A stretch of DNA of 64,000 nt from Manis javanica (lineage: Eukaryota > Chordata > Mammalia > Pholidota > Manidae), in contig NC_133156.1 of assembly GCF_040802235.1 (NCBI RefSeq), positions 113,056,173 to 113,120,172 on the forward strand, written 5' to 3'. The number at the start of each line of letters is the position of its first letter. The stretch's first letter is position 1. The position numbers and the translations under genes were made by a program. The notes beneath the pieces were generated by a model. That model was not told where the DNA came from. It saw only the letters and a program-made list of their open reading frames with translations, and searched no databases. This document shows, piece by piece, positions 50,138 through 62,345 of this stretch.

Positions 50138-50151
50138 AAAAAAGGGGGAGA
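50138..50151 (+). other. Polypurine tract
   Basis: AAAAAAGGGGGAGA immediately before the 3' LTR start at 50152. It is the expected primer for plus-strand DNA synthesis. Confidence 0.92.
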
Positions 50152-50485
50152 TGTTGGCAGCCGCGCTCAGAAAATAGCGCCCAATGCAGGGCAGCCGGAA
50201 GGCCCCGAACTTCCTAATGACAAATCATCCCACACCACTAAACTACATGCTAATTGCGCCTTGGCATAAGGACCAATGAGACCCACCAAATGGTTATGCT
50301 AATAAGGCATATGGAGCCGCACCAACCAGGTCAGAGCATGAGAACTATATAAGCAAGCCTCTCCTTCCCCTCTGGGTCCTGCCCAACTCATTTGTTTCAC
50401 AAAGAGCTGAAGAATAAAGCTTTCTGCAGAAGAATCCTGCTGTTGTTGCATGCTGTTCTTGCCGGCGAGGACAGGGCCCGCGACA
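50152..50485 (+). repeat. 3' LTR
   Basis: 334 bp, same ends as the 5' LTR and two substitutions from it. TATATAA is at 50346-50352 and AATAAA at 50413-50418, the latter being the poly(A) signal of proviral transcripts. Confidence 0.95.
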
Positions 50486-50491
50486 GTTTCT
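50486..50491 (+). repeat. Right target-site duplication (GTTTCT)
   Basis: Exact copy of 42454-42459, directly after the 3' LTR. Confidence 0.95.
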
Positions 50492-53400
50492 GATTCAATT
50501 ACAGCTTTCTAAAAAAACTTTTTTATATCATGTATAGTAGATTCTCAACTTTAAAATTACTTTAGAACTGAAGAAGAAAATGAATATATTAACACATAGT
50601 TAGAATTTATACTGATACGTACATTTCAAATATAAATTTGACTAAATTTATTTGTTACACTTGACCTCCATTTAAAGGTATTTCAGAATATTTGGGAATT
50701 AAAAAAATGAATGTAGTCTCAAAATTTCTTGTAAATATAATGTGAATTTGAAATATATAGTTTCTATTATTGACCTTACATGAAATTATATATTTTTACA
50801 TGAAATGCAATTTTTTCTATTAGGCTTATTATTATTATTCATACTGTATTTAGGTAAATTCACTTTTACCATTGAAAAATACTTTATTTTTGTGTTAATA
50901 TTAAAAATTCATTCTGTGAACTGACTTAAATCTTTTCCTAAGGTTGTAAATTAGCAAACTATCAAAGGATTTTAAGTTTTAGAGTATCTTCCTGTGTTTG
51001 CAGGATGAATACATTGGAAAAAATTTTTTGTTCTTTGTTTATCTGTGCTATTTTCTGAATTACTTCTTATGTCTTTCCTCTCACTAATTATGTCTTCAAC
51101 TATGTTTAATCTGCTTTGTCATGTTCCTACTAATCTGTCTTTCTGTATTTTTCTTCCTAGTAGTCCTGTTTGATGATTTTTTTCTAATCCACCCTGGGTT
51201 TTTTATTACAATTTCTTGTTTTCCAGTCAGGCTTTCAATTCTCTCGTTTTAATTTCTTTAAAGATATTAAGCATTTCTTTCACTAATCACTACCATATCT
51301 ACAGTTTTTGTGGGAATATTTCTGCAGTTGCTGTATCTGCTGACTCTCATTTGTTTCCTCATATTTTCTGCAGTTTTTCCTTCGGGATTTGTGGCCTCTG
51401 GAGCTTTATTTGTGGAAATTCCTTGGAGCCAGGGTTGGTATTACATCCCTGCAGCAAGCCTCTTATGTGCTTCTTCCGTGCAGGTGGGGTCACTATTGAC
51501 ACAGGACTACATTCATCTTAATTTTGGGCTTGGAGCTTTCAGATTCTGAAGCCCTAAGAATATTGATGCCAGCCCTTAATTAGGACTTTGTTGGAAGGCA
51601 TTTTATGTAAAGAACTTTTGTTATTTTTCTTGCATCCAGAGCCAAAATCAAACAAACAAGAGTTTCTTCCAGTTCCCTCTCTGAGGCAGGCTTTTTCTAG
51701 CTTTCCCACTGAAGGTATTACCTTTGGGAATACTGGACTTAGGCAGAGATTTCTGTTTTGATCTTTCTTCATTCATGGGTTTGGGCTTCTCTTCTGACCT
51801 CTACAGTATCAATTAGAAATGATGTTCAGGAACATTATGGACCATCACATGCCCCACAAGATCCTCTGGCTCTAAAACTGCCTTGTCCCTTTGAATTTGA
51901 GTGTTCCCGTTGCTCCTGATCGTCAAGAACATTCCTTGTTTTCCTATCACCTCAGCAATACCTTCTAAAAGGCTCAAAAAAAGAAAAATTTATCCAGAAG
52001 TTTAGGATCTACCTTTTGCTAAGAATGGGAAGACATGAGATAAATATTTCATAATAATTCACTGACTATTTTCACTAATTAAAAAAACAACTCTCTGTTA
52101 GCATAGTCATTATGAAGAAACCACTAATAGCACAAACTTCCTTATTATATTACCATTAATTTTTCTAGGTTGAAAACATTGTTATCATCATTATTACATA
52201 TTTCCTAAAGTGTACTTGGCTAAACCTGTGGTACTAAATGAAAAAATATAATTTGACCATACTAATTCTAACTATTTTATTGTTTGAATCTTTCTTTTTT
52301 ATATTACTTGAACATAACCATGTTTACCATGATTTTCACCTTGCTCCATAAGGTAAAAGAAGAAATGATCCCTTTATGAAGATTCCTGTGACTTTGAACC
52401 AGTTGCCCAGCATTCCCTTTCAGTCAGTATTCTTACTGCAAATTTCAAGACCCTATAGGGTAAAGCAAACCCATGCCCATTCAGAATGCTATGAAAAGCA
52501 ACAAAAATGAGCTTTAATATAACCATGAAAATGTGGCATTCCATGAATTGAAAAGTATAAATGTCTGTTACAACACTATCCAATAACCTCTTGGCAGCTT
52601 TTTTGAATAAAAAAATCTTTTTGCACGTTATATTGAAGCTTTTGCTTTTGTGAGAGGATAAAAAGATTTTTGAAGATGTTTTTCAGGATCCTAGATTTAT
52701 AACCCTGTCTCTTTACACAAATGACCATGTAATCTTTAATCTCTGGAAAACTTTGATTTAACATGTCATCTAAAAGATATTACTTTGTGATTTTGGTGTT
52801 GTAGCCAGAATACCGTGTATTTTGTGGTGCCTAGAAAATTACAAACATCTCTGTATTTAAGTGAGAGTATTCTTTCATATCTGTTTTGTCTGGTTTTGAC
52901 TTTATACATAAAACTAGAAAATGGGATAACATGTATTTAGCAACTTGAAATTGTATTGCATTACATATGAATACTAAATATAAGAATGCTCGTTTTACTT
53001 TTTTATAATTAGATATGTCTCCTTTTAGGTTTATTTCTTACTATGAATATGCCTTCTTTAAAATAAGGATGCTAGTTCAGGGTTCAGAGATAATTGTATT
53101 TTGACTTTTATCCAATTACTTGAATTTAGTAGTTTTTGCCTTGTGTGATACTTAAGAGAGTTTATATGCTATTCATGTTAGGTAACACTATAATCAATTC
53201 ATAATATTGCTAATTTTCTTCTAAGAACTGGGCTTGAAATTCCATACTCTCAAGATGTGAAACTGCCTGTGGTATGAAATAAAATCCCCAGGGCAAAGGA
53301 ATTTTAGAGTATTATAAGATTATCTTTCATTTTATAATGTCAAAAGATCCATAGAAAAAAATATTCATAGCAGTTAAGAAGTATGACCTTTAAATTAGTC

Positions 53401-53689
53401 ACATGAAATTCTAGGCACAAACATTAAAATGAGCTTATGACCAACCTTTTCCTGCAAACAATAAATGCCATAGTCAAATTTCAAAAGCTGCTGACTTACA
53501 AAGATTTTTAAAGACCTGGTTATTCATATATTTATGTGGAAATGATTCTAGAAAAGAAATGAATTGTGAAGTTTCCAATTAAAGATTGAAATGGAATGTT
53601 CTGGCTCTTAAATGAAATGTTCTGGCTCTCCTTTTTATAAAAAGTTGATATAGGTACACACACATACATATAAGCTGGCTCAAAAAATA
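50492..53689. other. Intergenic DNA, no gene seen
   Basis: AT-rich. 51130-51960 has moderate complexity and may be an old LINE-like piece, which I could not assign. Open frames of about 100 codons or fewer have no recognisable domain. Confidence 0.5.
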
Positions 53690-54190
53690 TAGTTAGATTA
53701 CAATCTTAAAATTTCTATTTCTCTTATCCCCAAGCTCCAGCTTCTGGCAACCAATGGTTACTAGAGGTCCATCCATATTGTCACAAATGGCACCATTTCT
53801 TTCTTTTTTATGGCTAAATAATATTCCACTATACACACACATACCCCATATATGTATGGTGGTACACATACATACATATACCACAATTCCTTCCCATTCA
53901 TCTGTTGATGGACAGTTATGACTTAGGTTGTTTCCATATCTTGGCTATTGTAAATAATTCAGCAGTGAACATGGTGGTGCAGATAACTTTTCAAGTTAGT
54001 GTTTTCATTTTCTTCAGATAAATACCCAGAAGTGGAGTTGCTGGGTCATATGGCTGTTCTATTTTTAATTTTTTGAGGAAGCTCTGTACTGTTTTCCATA
54101 GCAGCTGAACCGATTTACATTCCTACCTGCAGTACACAATGGTTCCCTTTTTATCCATATCCTTGTCAACACTTCTTATTTCTTATTTCT
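53690..54190 (-). mobile_element. L1 ORF2 3'-region fragment, antisense
   Basis: Contains the antisense forms of well-known L1 ORF2 stretches: GGCTAAATAATATTCCACTA, CCATTCATCTGTTGATGGAC, AGAAGTGGAGTTGCTGGGTC and TTTCCATAGCAGCTGAACC. A CA/TATG-rich insertion sits at about 53828-53880. It has decayed and has no long frame. Confidence 0.85.
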
Positions 54191-54914
54191 TTGATGACAA
54201 AAATATCTACTTTTTAGCATCAAATGATATGATTTTCTGGATGGGAAATAAATATGTTAAAAGCATGTTTCTGAAATCTGATTTTCCTATATTCCTAGGG
54301 AAGTTGGATATTGGACAAATTGGTAAGATTTCACAATTCATCAGATCCAAATGGTGAATGATACATTTATCACATTGCTTTGCTAGCTCAATGAATGTGT
54401 TGTGCTTGATGTATAAATAAAATAATCTATTCCTAAGATTTAAATATTAAGCACATACTAAGCACTTACAAACATACACCGGAAATTTATTCTAAAAGAA
54501 TCTGCTTTGAAAGTATGGATTTTAACAGCACAATTCATTCCCTTTATTTGTAAACTGGAGGATGTAGATTTAGTTAAGTGACAGGATACATGTTAGTTTT
54601 GAAGCTTGTTTTAAGTATCAAATAAGAATTCTGAAAGTGGAAACTGTTCTGTATTATTAAAGAGAATGCATGTCTTTGTCATTAAATAAGGGAAACCATG
54701 TAGTGATTTAAATGAGTTGCACACTTATCAGCTTACTCCTTTGCTAAGTTTCCCAATTCTTCAATCTTAGATTAAGTAATGGATTTTGCTTATTTGCTTT
54801 TCTAAGTAGGACATCTATTTAATTTGGTCTCATGATTATAAAATACTAGAAATATCAGTGGTGAATAATGAACTATGAGTAAGGAAGAAATTATCTATTA
54901 AAAACACTGTGTTT
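54191..54914. other. Intergenic DNA, no gene seen
   Basis: AT-rich with short chance frames only. Confidence 0.5.
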
Positions 54915-55221
54915 GACAGCAGCAGACTCACAGATTCCAAAAAGGACTACCAGTTAGCAAAGGGAAAGGGTTGGGGAGTCTGGGTGGGGACGGGGGGAGA
55001 AGGGGATTAAAGAGCATTATGACTAGCATGCATGTAGGTGGGTCACAGGGAAGGCAGTGTAGCATGGAGAAGACTCTATAGCATCTTACTATGCTGATGG
55101 ACAGTGACTGCAGTGGGGTGTTAGGGGGACTTGATAATATGGGTGAATGTTGTAGCCACAATGTTGCTCATGTGAAACCTTCATAAGATCGTATATCAAT
55201 GATACCTTAATAAAAAAAAAT
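54915..55221 (+). mobile_element. L1 3' UTR fragment with A-rich tail
   Basis: A purine/G-rich stretch (GGGTGGGGACGGGGGGAGAA) is followed by GATGGACAGTGACTGCAGTG and an end TACCTTAATAAAAAAAAATG. The layout of G-rich 3' UTR, late AATAAA and A-run fits a 5'-truncated L1. It is distinct from the older L1 tail at 22.6 kb and looks younger. Confidence 0.6.
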
Positions 55222-56099
55222 GGTGTTTGATAAAAGTATCTTTACTAAACTAAATAACCCAATGACTTTGTTTCTTTCAGTTTATGTCTTCTGGCTATCT
55301 AGAGCTCTATTTTGGGAAAGCAAGAGAGAAATTTCTACTGAGTAGTAATGTTAATTTTATAAAAATGCAGCATTATATCTAATTTATAAGTACTTCATGG
55401 AGATAAACTATATTTTCAGTAGTTTATACATATCTTATACCATTACATGTAAGTGTAGTATGTCACTGCTGTATAGAACAACAGAATTACCTAAAATAGT
55501 CTACAGTATTGTTAGAAATCTTAAAGAACAGTGTTATTCAAACTCTAACACTTATTTTATTTATCTCTAGCATTATTTAAATGTCACTATGTTCTAGAAC
55601 TATACAACTGGAAATAATAACAATAAAAAGATTCAATACCTCATTTTTGAAGTTTGCCAAAAATACATGCAAAGCATGTTTAACTCATCATATTTTGCTA
55701 GTTAATTAATAAAAAGGAAATTCCATAGGCAAGAACTATAAGGTAATTTATAACAGAAGTATGAGTAGATAGCCAAACATCTAGTTTGAATTCCTGTATT
55801 AATTTAAAATTTATTTAGGAAAAAATTCAGTGCTAAAATTTTGAAAATTCAGAAATGCCTATTTGTGATGTACTTTACTATTGTTATATAGTATTTTAGA
55901 ATGCATGTGGTCTTTGTTCCTTACTTTTATCTTTATTTAATATAGTTTATAAGCTTAGGTTTTAAGTCACTTGAAAAAGATAGTCTTAAAAAAGCACATA
56001 GAGACAAAGTTCCAATGGGAAGAAATCATAGTCCCACATATTCTGAATTTATGTTGGAAGTGGAGAATACATTCAGCAGAACTGGTTCCAACCTTAATT
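55222..56099. other. Intergenic DNA, no gene seen
   Basis: AT-rich. No feature was recognised. Confidence 0.5.
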
Positions 56100-56240
56100 T
56101 TTAGGCATTGAATGCATTTGTCAAAATTCTGCATCAGCCAATAGCTGACCATATAACCTTGGACGATTTACTCAGCTTCTTTGTGCCTCAGTTTCCTTAT
56201 CTGTAAACATAGAGGTACTAAATAGTTGGGAGGATAATGC
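56100..56240 (-). mobile_element. MIR SINE, antisense
   Basis: TGTGCCTCAGTTTCCTTATC followed by TGTAAA is the reverse complement of the conserved MIR core. CCTTGGACGATTTACTCAGC precedes it in the expected order. Confidence 0.8.
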
Positions 56241-57069
56241 CAACTGTTTTTATTAACGTCAAAGTCATGTATATGCTTTGTACTTCACGTTCTCCTAGAT
56301 GTAGAAGGGATTCTTCACCTTTTCTGGATAGAAGCTAGAATCATCAGTATAGGATTAAAATTAGTAATATTTTTCATGTGACTATCAAAGACCAGGATTC
56401 TGTATTATTATTATAAGCCTTAAAAACCAGAGAACATAACCAAAATTTTGATACTAGGAGACACCCTACACCAGCAGTAACCAGTTATTTTGATAGATGA
56501 CATTGCCTTCTTATATTCCTAAGGTTTTGAGATAATGGGAGTATGGATGAGGGCAGGTGTAAACATTGAACAATTATAGGGGTGGGGATTCAGTACAACC
56601 TTACATGCTTTCTTCCTGTTAAGGAATCCCAAGACATAGAGGATTACATGATGTCCATTATTAGCTTTGAGTAAGACCAGATGTCAGTTGATCTTGATTC
56701 CTAGATAGGAATCCATTCCCTGGAGAATTCGAGGAGAGATTTCATGACCTCTATAAAGGATGACATTCTGCTTCCCATTATAAGGGTGCATTTTCTGTCT
56801 TCCTACCTAACACTTTAACCATTCCATTATTCAATACCTATATGCCTACTGCCATGAGGAATACCAATGTGAAGACGAAACCAATAGAAGACACTATTCC
56901 TATTGTTGAGAAGTTTAAGGTGTAGTAGTTAACACCTACAGAGAGCAACCAACTAGAAACTAAAGTAAGAGTATGGAATCTGTGATAGATCGTATGCAAA
57001 CATATCATTTGGGACATTGGAATATAAAGAAAAGATTTCTAAACCTTGGGTTTCTAAACTATAGCAGGT

Positions 57070-57175
57070 GGATGTTAATGCTCATCTCCAGGGTTGTTAT
57101 AAAGATTAAAGTATATAATTATATGTTGTAGCTTAGTGTTTGGGTCCATTATATGTCCTTAATAATTGTTAATTG
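57070..57175 (-). mobile_element. Possible MIR fragment, antisense
   Basis: CAGGGTTGTTATAAAGATTA and then TAATAATTGTTAATTG resemble the left part of MIR in antisense, at low similarity. Confidence 0.35.
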
Positions 57176-57650
57176 AAACATATCATTCAGGTTTGGAGTA
57201 ATTTAAAAAATTATTTTATACATTTACATGGAGATCCTATTTTGTGTCAGGTAGTAAGTGTATGGTATGAACAAAACCCAGCTTAAATTCTAGTTGAGAA
57301 AGAAAGTAATTACATAAATATACAAGAAAATAGCAAACAACATTATGTTAATGGCCAATAAAATGGCAGAGAAAGGAGTTACTTAAGATTGGTTAAGGAA
57401 GGTCACCCAAAGGAGGGATATTAAAGTTGGAAACTGAATGAGAAGAGGGAACGTTCCTATCATATGATCATCAAAGGGCAAATTTAATGATTTCCTGCAA
57501 GTTCCTAATGAGCATATATTTGTTATCCAAATGCTTCTTCAAGACCAGTGACCTTGACTCCCCAAGTGTACATCAGGATTTCGAGAAACCCAAACGTGAG
57601 CCTCATGCTTCCTCTGCAAATCTCCTTTTTCTTGGATGTGTGAGGATATG

Positions 57651-57651
<1 letters not shown>

Positions 57652-57698
<47 letters not shown>
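57652..57698. repeat. (TG)n microsatellite
   Basis: About 23 uninterrupted TG units, likely length-polymorphic. It produces artificial Cys-Val open frames. Confidence 0.95.
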
Positions 57699-57701
<3 letters not shown>

Positions 57702-59089
57702 AAAATGCAATTATTGCTATCCTTCTTGATTTTCTACTTGAAATGATTATTCCATGCAATTGACCTGTCATCACAATGACACTTTTCAGAATGTTAAGCT
57801 CTATTGACTAACAAGATGCCTTTATTCTCAACAGTTGGCAGCTCTTTACCTGCACCTCACAGGCCTGGCCACCACACAGGAATAAGCGCAGTCCATAGCT
57901 CTCTGTGGTGTCACTCTTCTACTATTTCTGCTTTCCTGCAGCACATCAATAAATTATTTTATGGGATGTTGCCTTGAGGTAGGAGTTTTGTCTGTGGCTT
58001 TGACGTGATTTGGGGGGTGGTGAGTGATTGAAAAGAAGGTGGGTGTGCTATGATGAACATTATAACCTGACCCAGCAGCTGCATTTCATGGGAGGTGATT
58101 TCAAGAAGCCTTGTTATGAATCTGTGTTGACCTTATAGGGCCCTCTCAGGTTTTAATAGTGTCCTTTTATAAAAGTGCCAAAGAGTTTCTAGGTTCTTTA
58201 CTGACCTCTTCTGCAGTAATGAAACATATGGAATATTTAGATACACAATCAAGTTTAAGAAATATTCCTTTTATAATCTTAAGTAAATGAACAGATTATA
58301 CGAATAATACAGACATCTAAGGGTGTTCTGAATAGGATTGCTGGGAGGTCACTGGCCAACAATTTTGAGTTGGTTTATCGTCACTCAATAAATTACTCCA
58401 CTGTCTACATAGCACTTTCCTGAATGTGGTAGTATTTTAAGATACACCCTTATATCTCCTCCTAGACATAATTGAGGACATGTAATGCCAATAAGAATGT
58501 AATATTAATATACTGCTTTATATATTCTTTTTGGTAAATGTTTATTACAAATTTTATGTAGCTCTGTTACTGACCCAAAGTCAGTTCCAGTTTCCAGAAC
58601 GCATACATTTTGTTGACTTTCACCACTGACCTTCTGCAAAGTTGTTTTTCCACTGGAGACTGAATACCAGAGAAAATAATGCAAAGCATTTTGGGAATAG
58701 GTTTGGGTTTCTTTAGTGAATCTGCAACTTCTAAATGAAGAGAGCCATGAGTCTCTGAGGAAGTAAACTGCTGGAGTAGAGGATGAAGAACATCTGTACC
58801 TACTAATAAGATATAAAGATGGGCTTACGAATGAATGCATCCATATGTGTTGACAAATTATGCCTATAGGAGAAGAGGGAACTTGGTTTTGCCTGGCATG
58901 TTTAGAGATAATTTATCACTCTTGGATTCCTGTATTCATGTAGCATGATGGTTTATGGTTAGACTAGTCAAAAAATATGTTTTGACAGCAAGAAGTGATC
59001 ATGGATGGAAGATTTCAAATCTCTTGCCTTACATTATTTAATAAAACATAGCAAAATTTAATACTGATAGATTCATGTTTTAGATATAT
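57699..59089. other. Intergenic DNA, no gene seen
   Basis: A minus-strand frame of 111 codons at 58505-58840 shows no domain. No clear mobile element was recognised. Confidence 0.5.
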
Positions 59090-59335
59090 GGTAGTACAGT
59101 GATTAAAGAGGCTGACAATTAATTGAAATTGGCCTGCATTAAAAATTCCAGTTCTGACATTTGTTAGCTGGGTGGCATGGACAAGTTCTCTAACCATTCT
59201 AAATTCAGTTTCCTTATTTATAAACCAGAAAGAGAAATATGTATCTCACAGGCTATAAGACTTAAAGTAATATAATACATATTAAAGTACCTGGTACAAT
59301 TCTGAGTATATTTAGATGTTTAATAGATGGTAATC
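59090..59335 (-). mobile_element. MIR SINE, antisense, near full length
   Basis: The order of blocks matches the MIR complement: ACAGTGATTAAAGAGGCTGA, CAGTTCTGACATTTGTTAGC, TCAGTTTCCTTATTTATAAA, CACAGGCTATAAGACTTAAA and GTACCTGGTACAATTCTGAG. Confidence 0.85.
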
Positions 59336-59466
59336 ATCAAAAGATCTTCGGCATGTAGAAAAAATTTTGGAGGACTGCTACTCAATTTAACTCACATACA
59401 GCAACTTTGTGTAATACAATTCTTCCTGCTATTTCTTCTTTCAAATGTCTAAGCCCCCCTCTTTCT

Positions 59467-59467
<1 letters not shown>

Positions 59468-59498
<31 letters not shown>
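59468..59498. repeat. (CA)n microsatellite
   Basis: About 15 uninterrupted CA units. Confidence 0.95.
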
Positions 59499-59500
<2 letters not shown>

Positions 59501-61224
59501 AAATATTTAATATTCTGGCTTTCATCACGGTTGGATAGGCATAAGCATTTCCTACAGTCATCTGCTGTTTCTCCAACTTTATCTTCTCTCTCAAATCCAT
59601 CTTCCTCATTGATTCCTTCAGAGTTTCCTAAAACACAATTCTCACCACCCATTTTAAAAACTCACTAACATCTCATTGATTACCACATGAAACCCACCTT
59701 TCTGTCACTATCTTTCAACTTTTTCAGTGAGCTAGTCATACCCTCCTAATGCTGGTGATCAGCTGCAGTCAGCTGTCGTCTTTGTAACTCGAGTTGCCTA
59801 TTTCTTCATTTTATAACTCACAAAGCCTACGTTACTTAGCTTCACTCATGCTGTGTCCTCCCTTGCTAAGGACATTCCTACAAACTATTCACATTTCCTA
59901 GAATGCTCTTTAGCATTCTATGACTATTAATTCCTCTGAATCCTTGCTTGTGTTATTAAGAAAAGTCAACTGCTAAGTTTGGCCCACACCCTATTCAAGA
60001 TTGGGTTTCTCCAAAGCCAACTTTGACGTGAAGTTTAATGTGCAGGATATTAAGGAGTACCCTTGGAATCAATATCTGTAGAAGAAGTAAAAGAAGCAGA
60101 ATTGGCCCAAGGGAGAAATCAAGGTGCAAAACAGGCCCAAAACAATTTCTGCTGACTCGCTGGGAGCTCTGGAACTAAAATGACCTGTCATAGCTGTCCT
60201 GAATTGGGCTGAAATGCTCTAGCCTTTATGGTTGCACTTTGATCTATTCATTAACAGAGCCCCCTCTCTGATGGGTGTGAACTTGGCCAAAGTGCGTTTC
60301 TGCAGCTGAGGCAAAGACTGAAGGGGCAGACAGGTGAGGGCTGTTTGCTGACAGCACTCTTAGGAGCTGGAACAACACATTCTTTATCTGGGCAGTGAGT
60401 CCCTTTGTATACCACATACTCCCTAAAACAAATCTAGCTAATTCAGCTAAGCGACATGGCCTTAGTGTTTTCTATCTTCTACTGATCAGAACCGCTTTAC
60501 AATGTCGGAGACAGAGGTCTGTGTCCCATGCTGGAGAATAGAGAGCCCCAGTTGTCAGTAATCTGTGTGATGATACATGAACAAAACAGTAAGTTTTATT
60601 CCAGAAAATGACTTTCTTTATATCTCACGGACTGGTCGAGGAAGCAGCAAGGTTATCACTGAAAAGCAAAGACCTTCTGTTCATAGCCGTGTATTTTATT
60701 AGTTAATTAAACACCGAAACAAACTCCACAAAGTTTAGGGATATAAATCAGAAGTGCATTTTTCTTATGAATTCTGCCTTTGCCCTCACAGACCCCAGAT
60801 AAGACAGCTTATCACCTCAAAACAGCACACAATCATATTTTCTCCCTCCAGAATTCTATCGCTAATAGCAATTTCAAATAGCTTTTGAGAGCCTTAACCT
60901 TTTCAAGGATACTCATCACATTGATTTCTCAATAGTCTGAATCCCTGTATTCTCTCTGTGTTCTAATATCTTATGGTGACATTTTCTGTCAGACAATTAA
61001 GTGTATTTTTCAGAAGCTGAATTCATGCATAGAGAGCATCAATCCTCTACTCAAACACTCTTCTGCCTGTTCATTTGTTTTAATATCTCTTTCAAAGTGT
61101 ATTTTCAAATGCTTTAAAAAAAACCCTCAAATCTTATATATTAGGTTTCTTATTCTGTAATCACATAATACCAGACAGTTGTAGTTAATGCCGATTATTT
61201 ATCTTTATTATCATGACCTTCTCA
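59499..61224. other. Intergenic DNA, no gene seen
   Basis: Mixed composition. 60000-60400 has the moderate complexity of an old LTR but was not assigned. Confidence 0.5.
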
Positions 61225-61330
61225 ATTCAACAAATTCAATAAATATTTATGTATTACAAGGCACAATACTAGGCACAGAGGGTATACAAATATGAGCATA
61301 ATACAGACTCTGGACATTCATTGAATTGAA
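61225..61330 (-). mobile_element. L2 LINE 3'-end fragment, antisense
   Basis: CAATAAATATTTATGTATTA, then CACAATACTAGGCACAGAGG and ACAGACTCTGGACATTC match the reverse complement of the L2 3' end. Confidence 0.65.
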
Positions 61331-62154
61331 TTTGTGGTAGAAATTTCTGAGTTTGTAAGAGAAAAAGATATGTATCAGCCATAATTCAAATGAGAATGAG
61401 ACAGGGATTGATAAAGGCTTCACGGAAGGAACAGCATTAATGCTTGGCCTTAAAGATTAGGTGGTGATTTATTGTTCATTCATTCATTCATTTACTTAAA
61501 TTTCACAGGCAAATAATGTTCATTATAACAAAGTTAGGAAATACAGAAAAGCTAAAATTATAATAAAGTAAAAAGTATGCAAAATCTCACTATTCATACT
61601 TTGTTGAATCTTTTACCTGATCTTTGCTTGCCTATCAAAACCATATCAAAACATTTATCTAAATCAGATGACTCTCACCAGTTTCATTGATGATTTGGTA
61701 CTAAACCAGAATTCAGTTACAGCCATTTTTACTTTTTATATGATCATAGTTGGTCCCACATGTGTTTAGATTCTATATACAAGGTTACATTTTCATCTCT
61801 ATATGTAAGTCTCCAGATAGGAGAGAGGGTTGCACTGAGTTTACTAACCCCTTAACCAGAGATCTCTGGTATGTGACTTTCTATGGCCCTGAACTCAACT
61901 CACTGGCCAATAGTTGTCTCCCCAAAAAGTACTGTAAGATTTATCAGAAAAAAAAAGTGGGGCAATAACAACATGAAATTTCCATATTTTATTCCAGGCT
62001 GAAAGTTTACACCCAAAAAGAGCATAAATAGCTAATTTCCCAAAGTACAAACACAGAATTAATAATCATCAATCAGTAATGACTCTTTTTTGTCACCTTT
62101 CTCAATTTATACATTTTTTAAAAATATCTAAGTTGGAATATTAATAATATCTGA
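61331..62154. other. Intergenic DNA, no gene seen
   Basis: AT-rich, with a short CATT run at about 61479-61490. Confidence 0.5.
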
Positions 62155-62345
62155 ACTATGCACAGTACCTTATAATTTTATGATGATTCTGCATGCAGGT
62201 ATATTTCTTTAGCCTTAGAATGAGTAAGTAAAAAGATGGTATTCTCTTAATTTTATATATAAGAAAATGAAGATGTTGAAAGGTCATATGAAAAATCATC
62301 ATCAAATAGCAAGTTATGTGTGAAACTTGGACTAGAATCAGGTCT
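62155..62345 (+). mobile_element. MIR SINE, sense
   Basis: TACCTTATAATTTTATGATG, then ATAAGAAAATGAAGATGTTG, AGCAAGTTATGTGTGAAAC and TTGGACTAGAATCAGGTCTG follow the MIR order, diverged. Confidence 0.55.

Larger units (their letters stand above)
42460..50485 (+). mobile_element. Full-length class II (betaretrovirus-like) endogenous provirus
   Basis: An 8026-bp element in the order LTR, PBS, gag, pro, pol, env, PPT, LTR, inside a 6-bp target duplication. Both LTRs are 334 bp, start TGTTGG and end CGACA. They differ at two sites (G/T in GCTAAGAAGG versus GCTAATAAGG, and A/C near the end). All four gene frames are open, with catalytic motifs present. dUTPase and G-patch in pro, two -1 frameshift sites, two Gag zinc knuckles and a six-base duplication place it among betaretrovirus-like ERVs. 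Two differences in 668 LTR bases suggest an age of about one to two million years at common mammalian rates. That date is a rough inference, and gene conversion could make it look younger. Confidence 0.96.

Noticed and set aside
50033-50269. Small plus-strand frame running from the env 3' segment into the 3' LTR, as a possible accessory gene
   Set aside because: 78 codons, crosses the polypurine tract and LTR start, and no similarity that I recognise to superantigen or Rec-type proteins.
57487-57774. Open frames with alternating Cys-Val or Thr-His
   Set aside because: Produced by the TG/CA microsatellite.
57652-59498. Regularly spaced repeats as a CRISPR-like array
   Set aside because: They are simple dinucleotide repeats in a mammalian genome, with no repeat-spacer layout.
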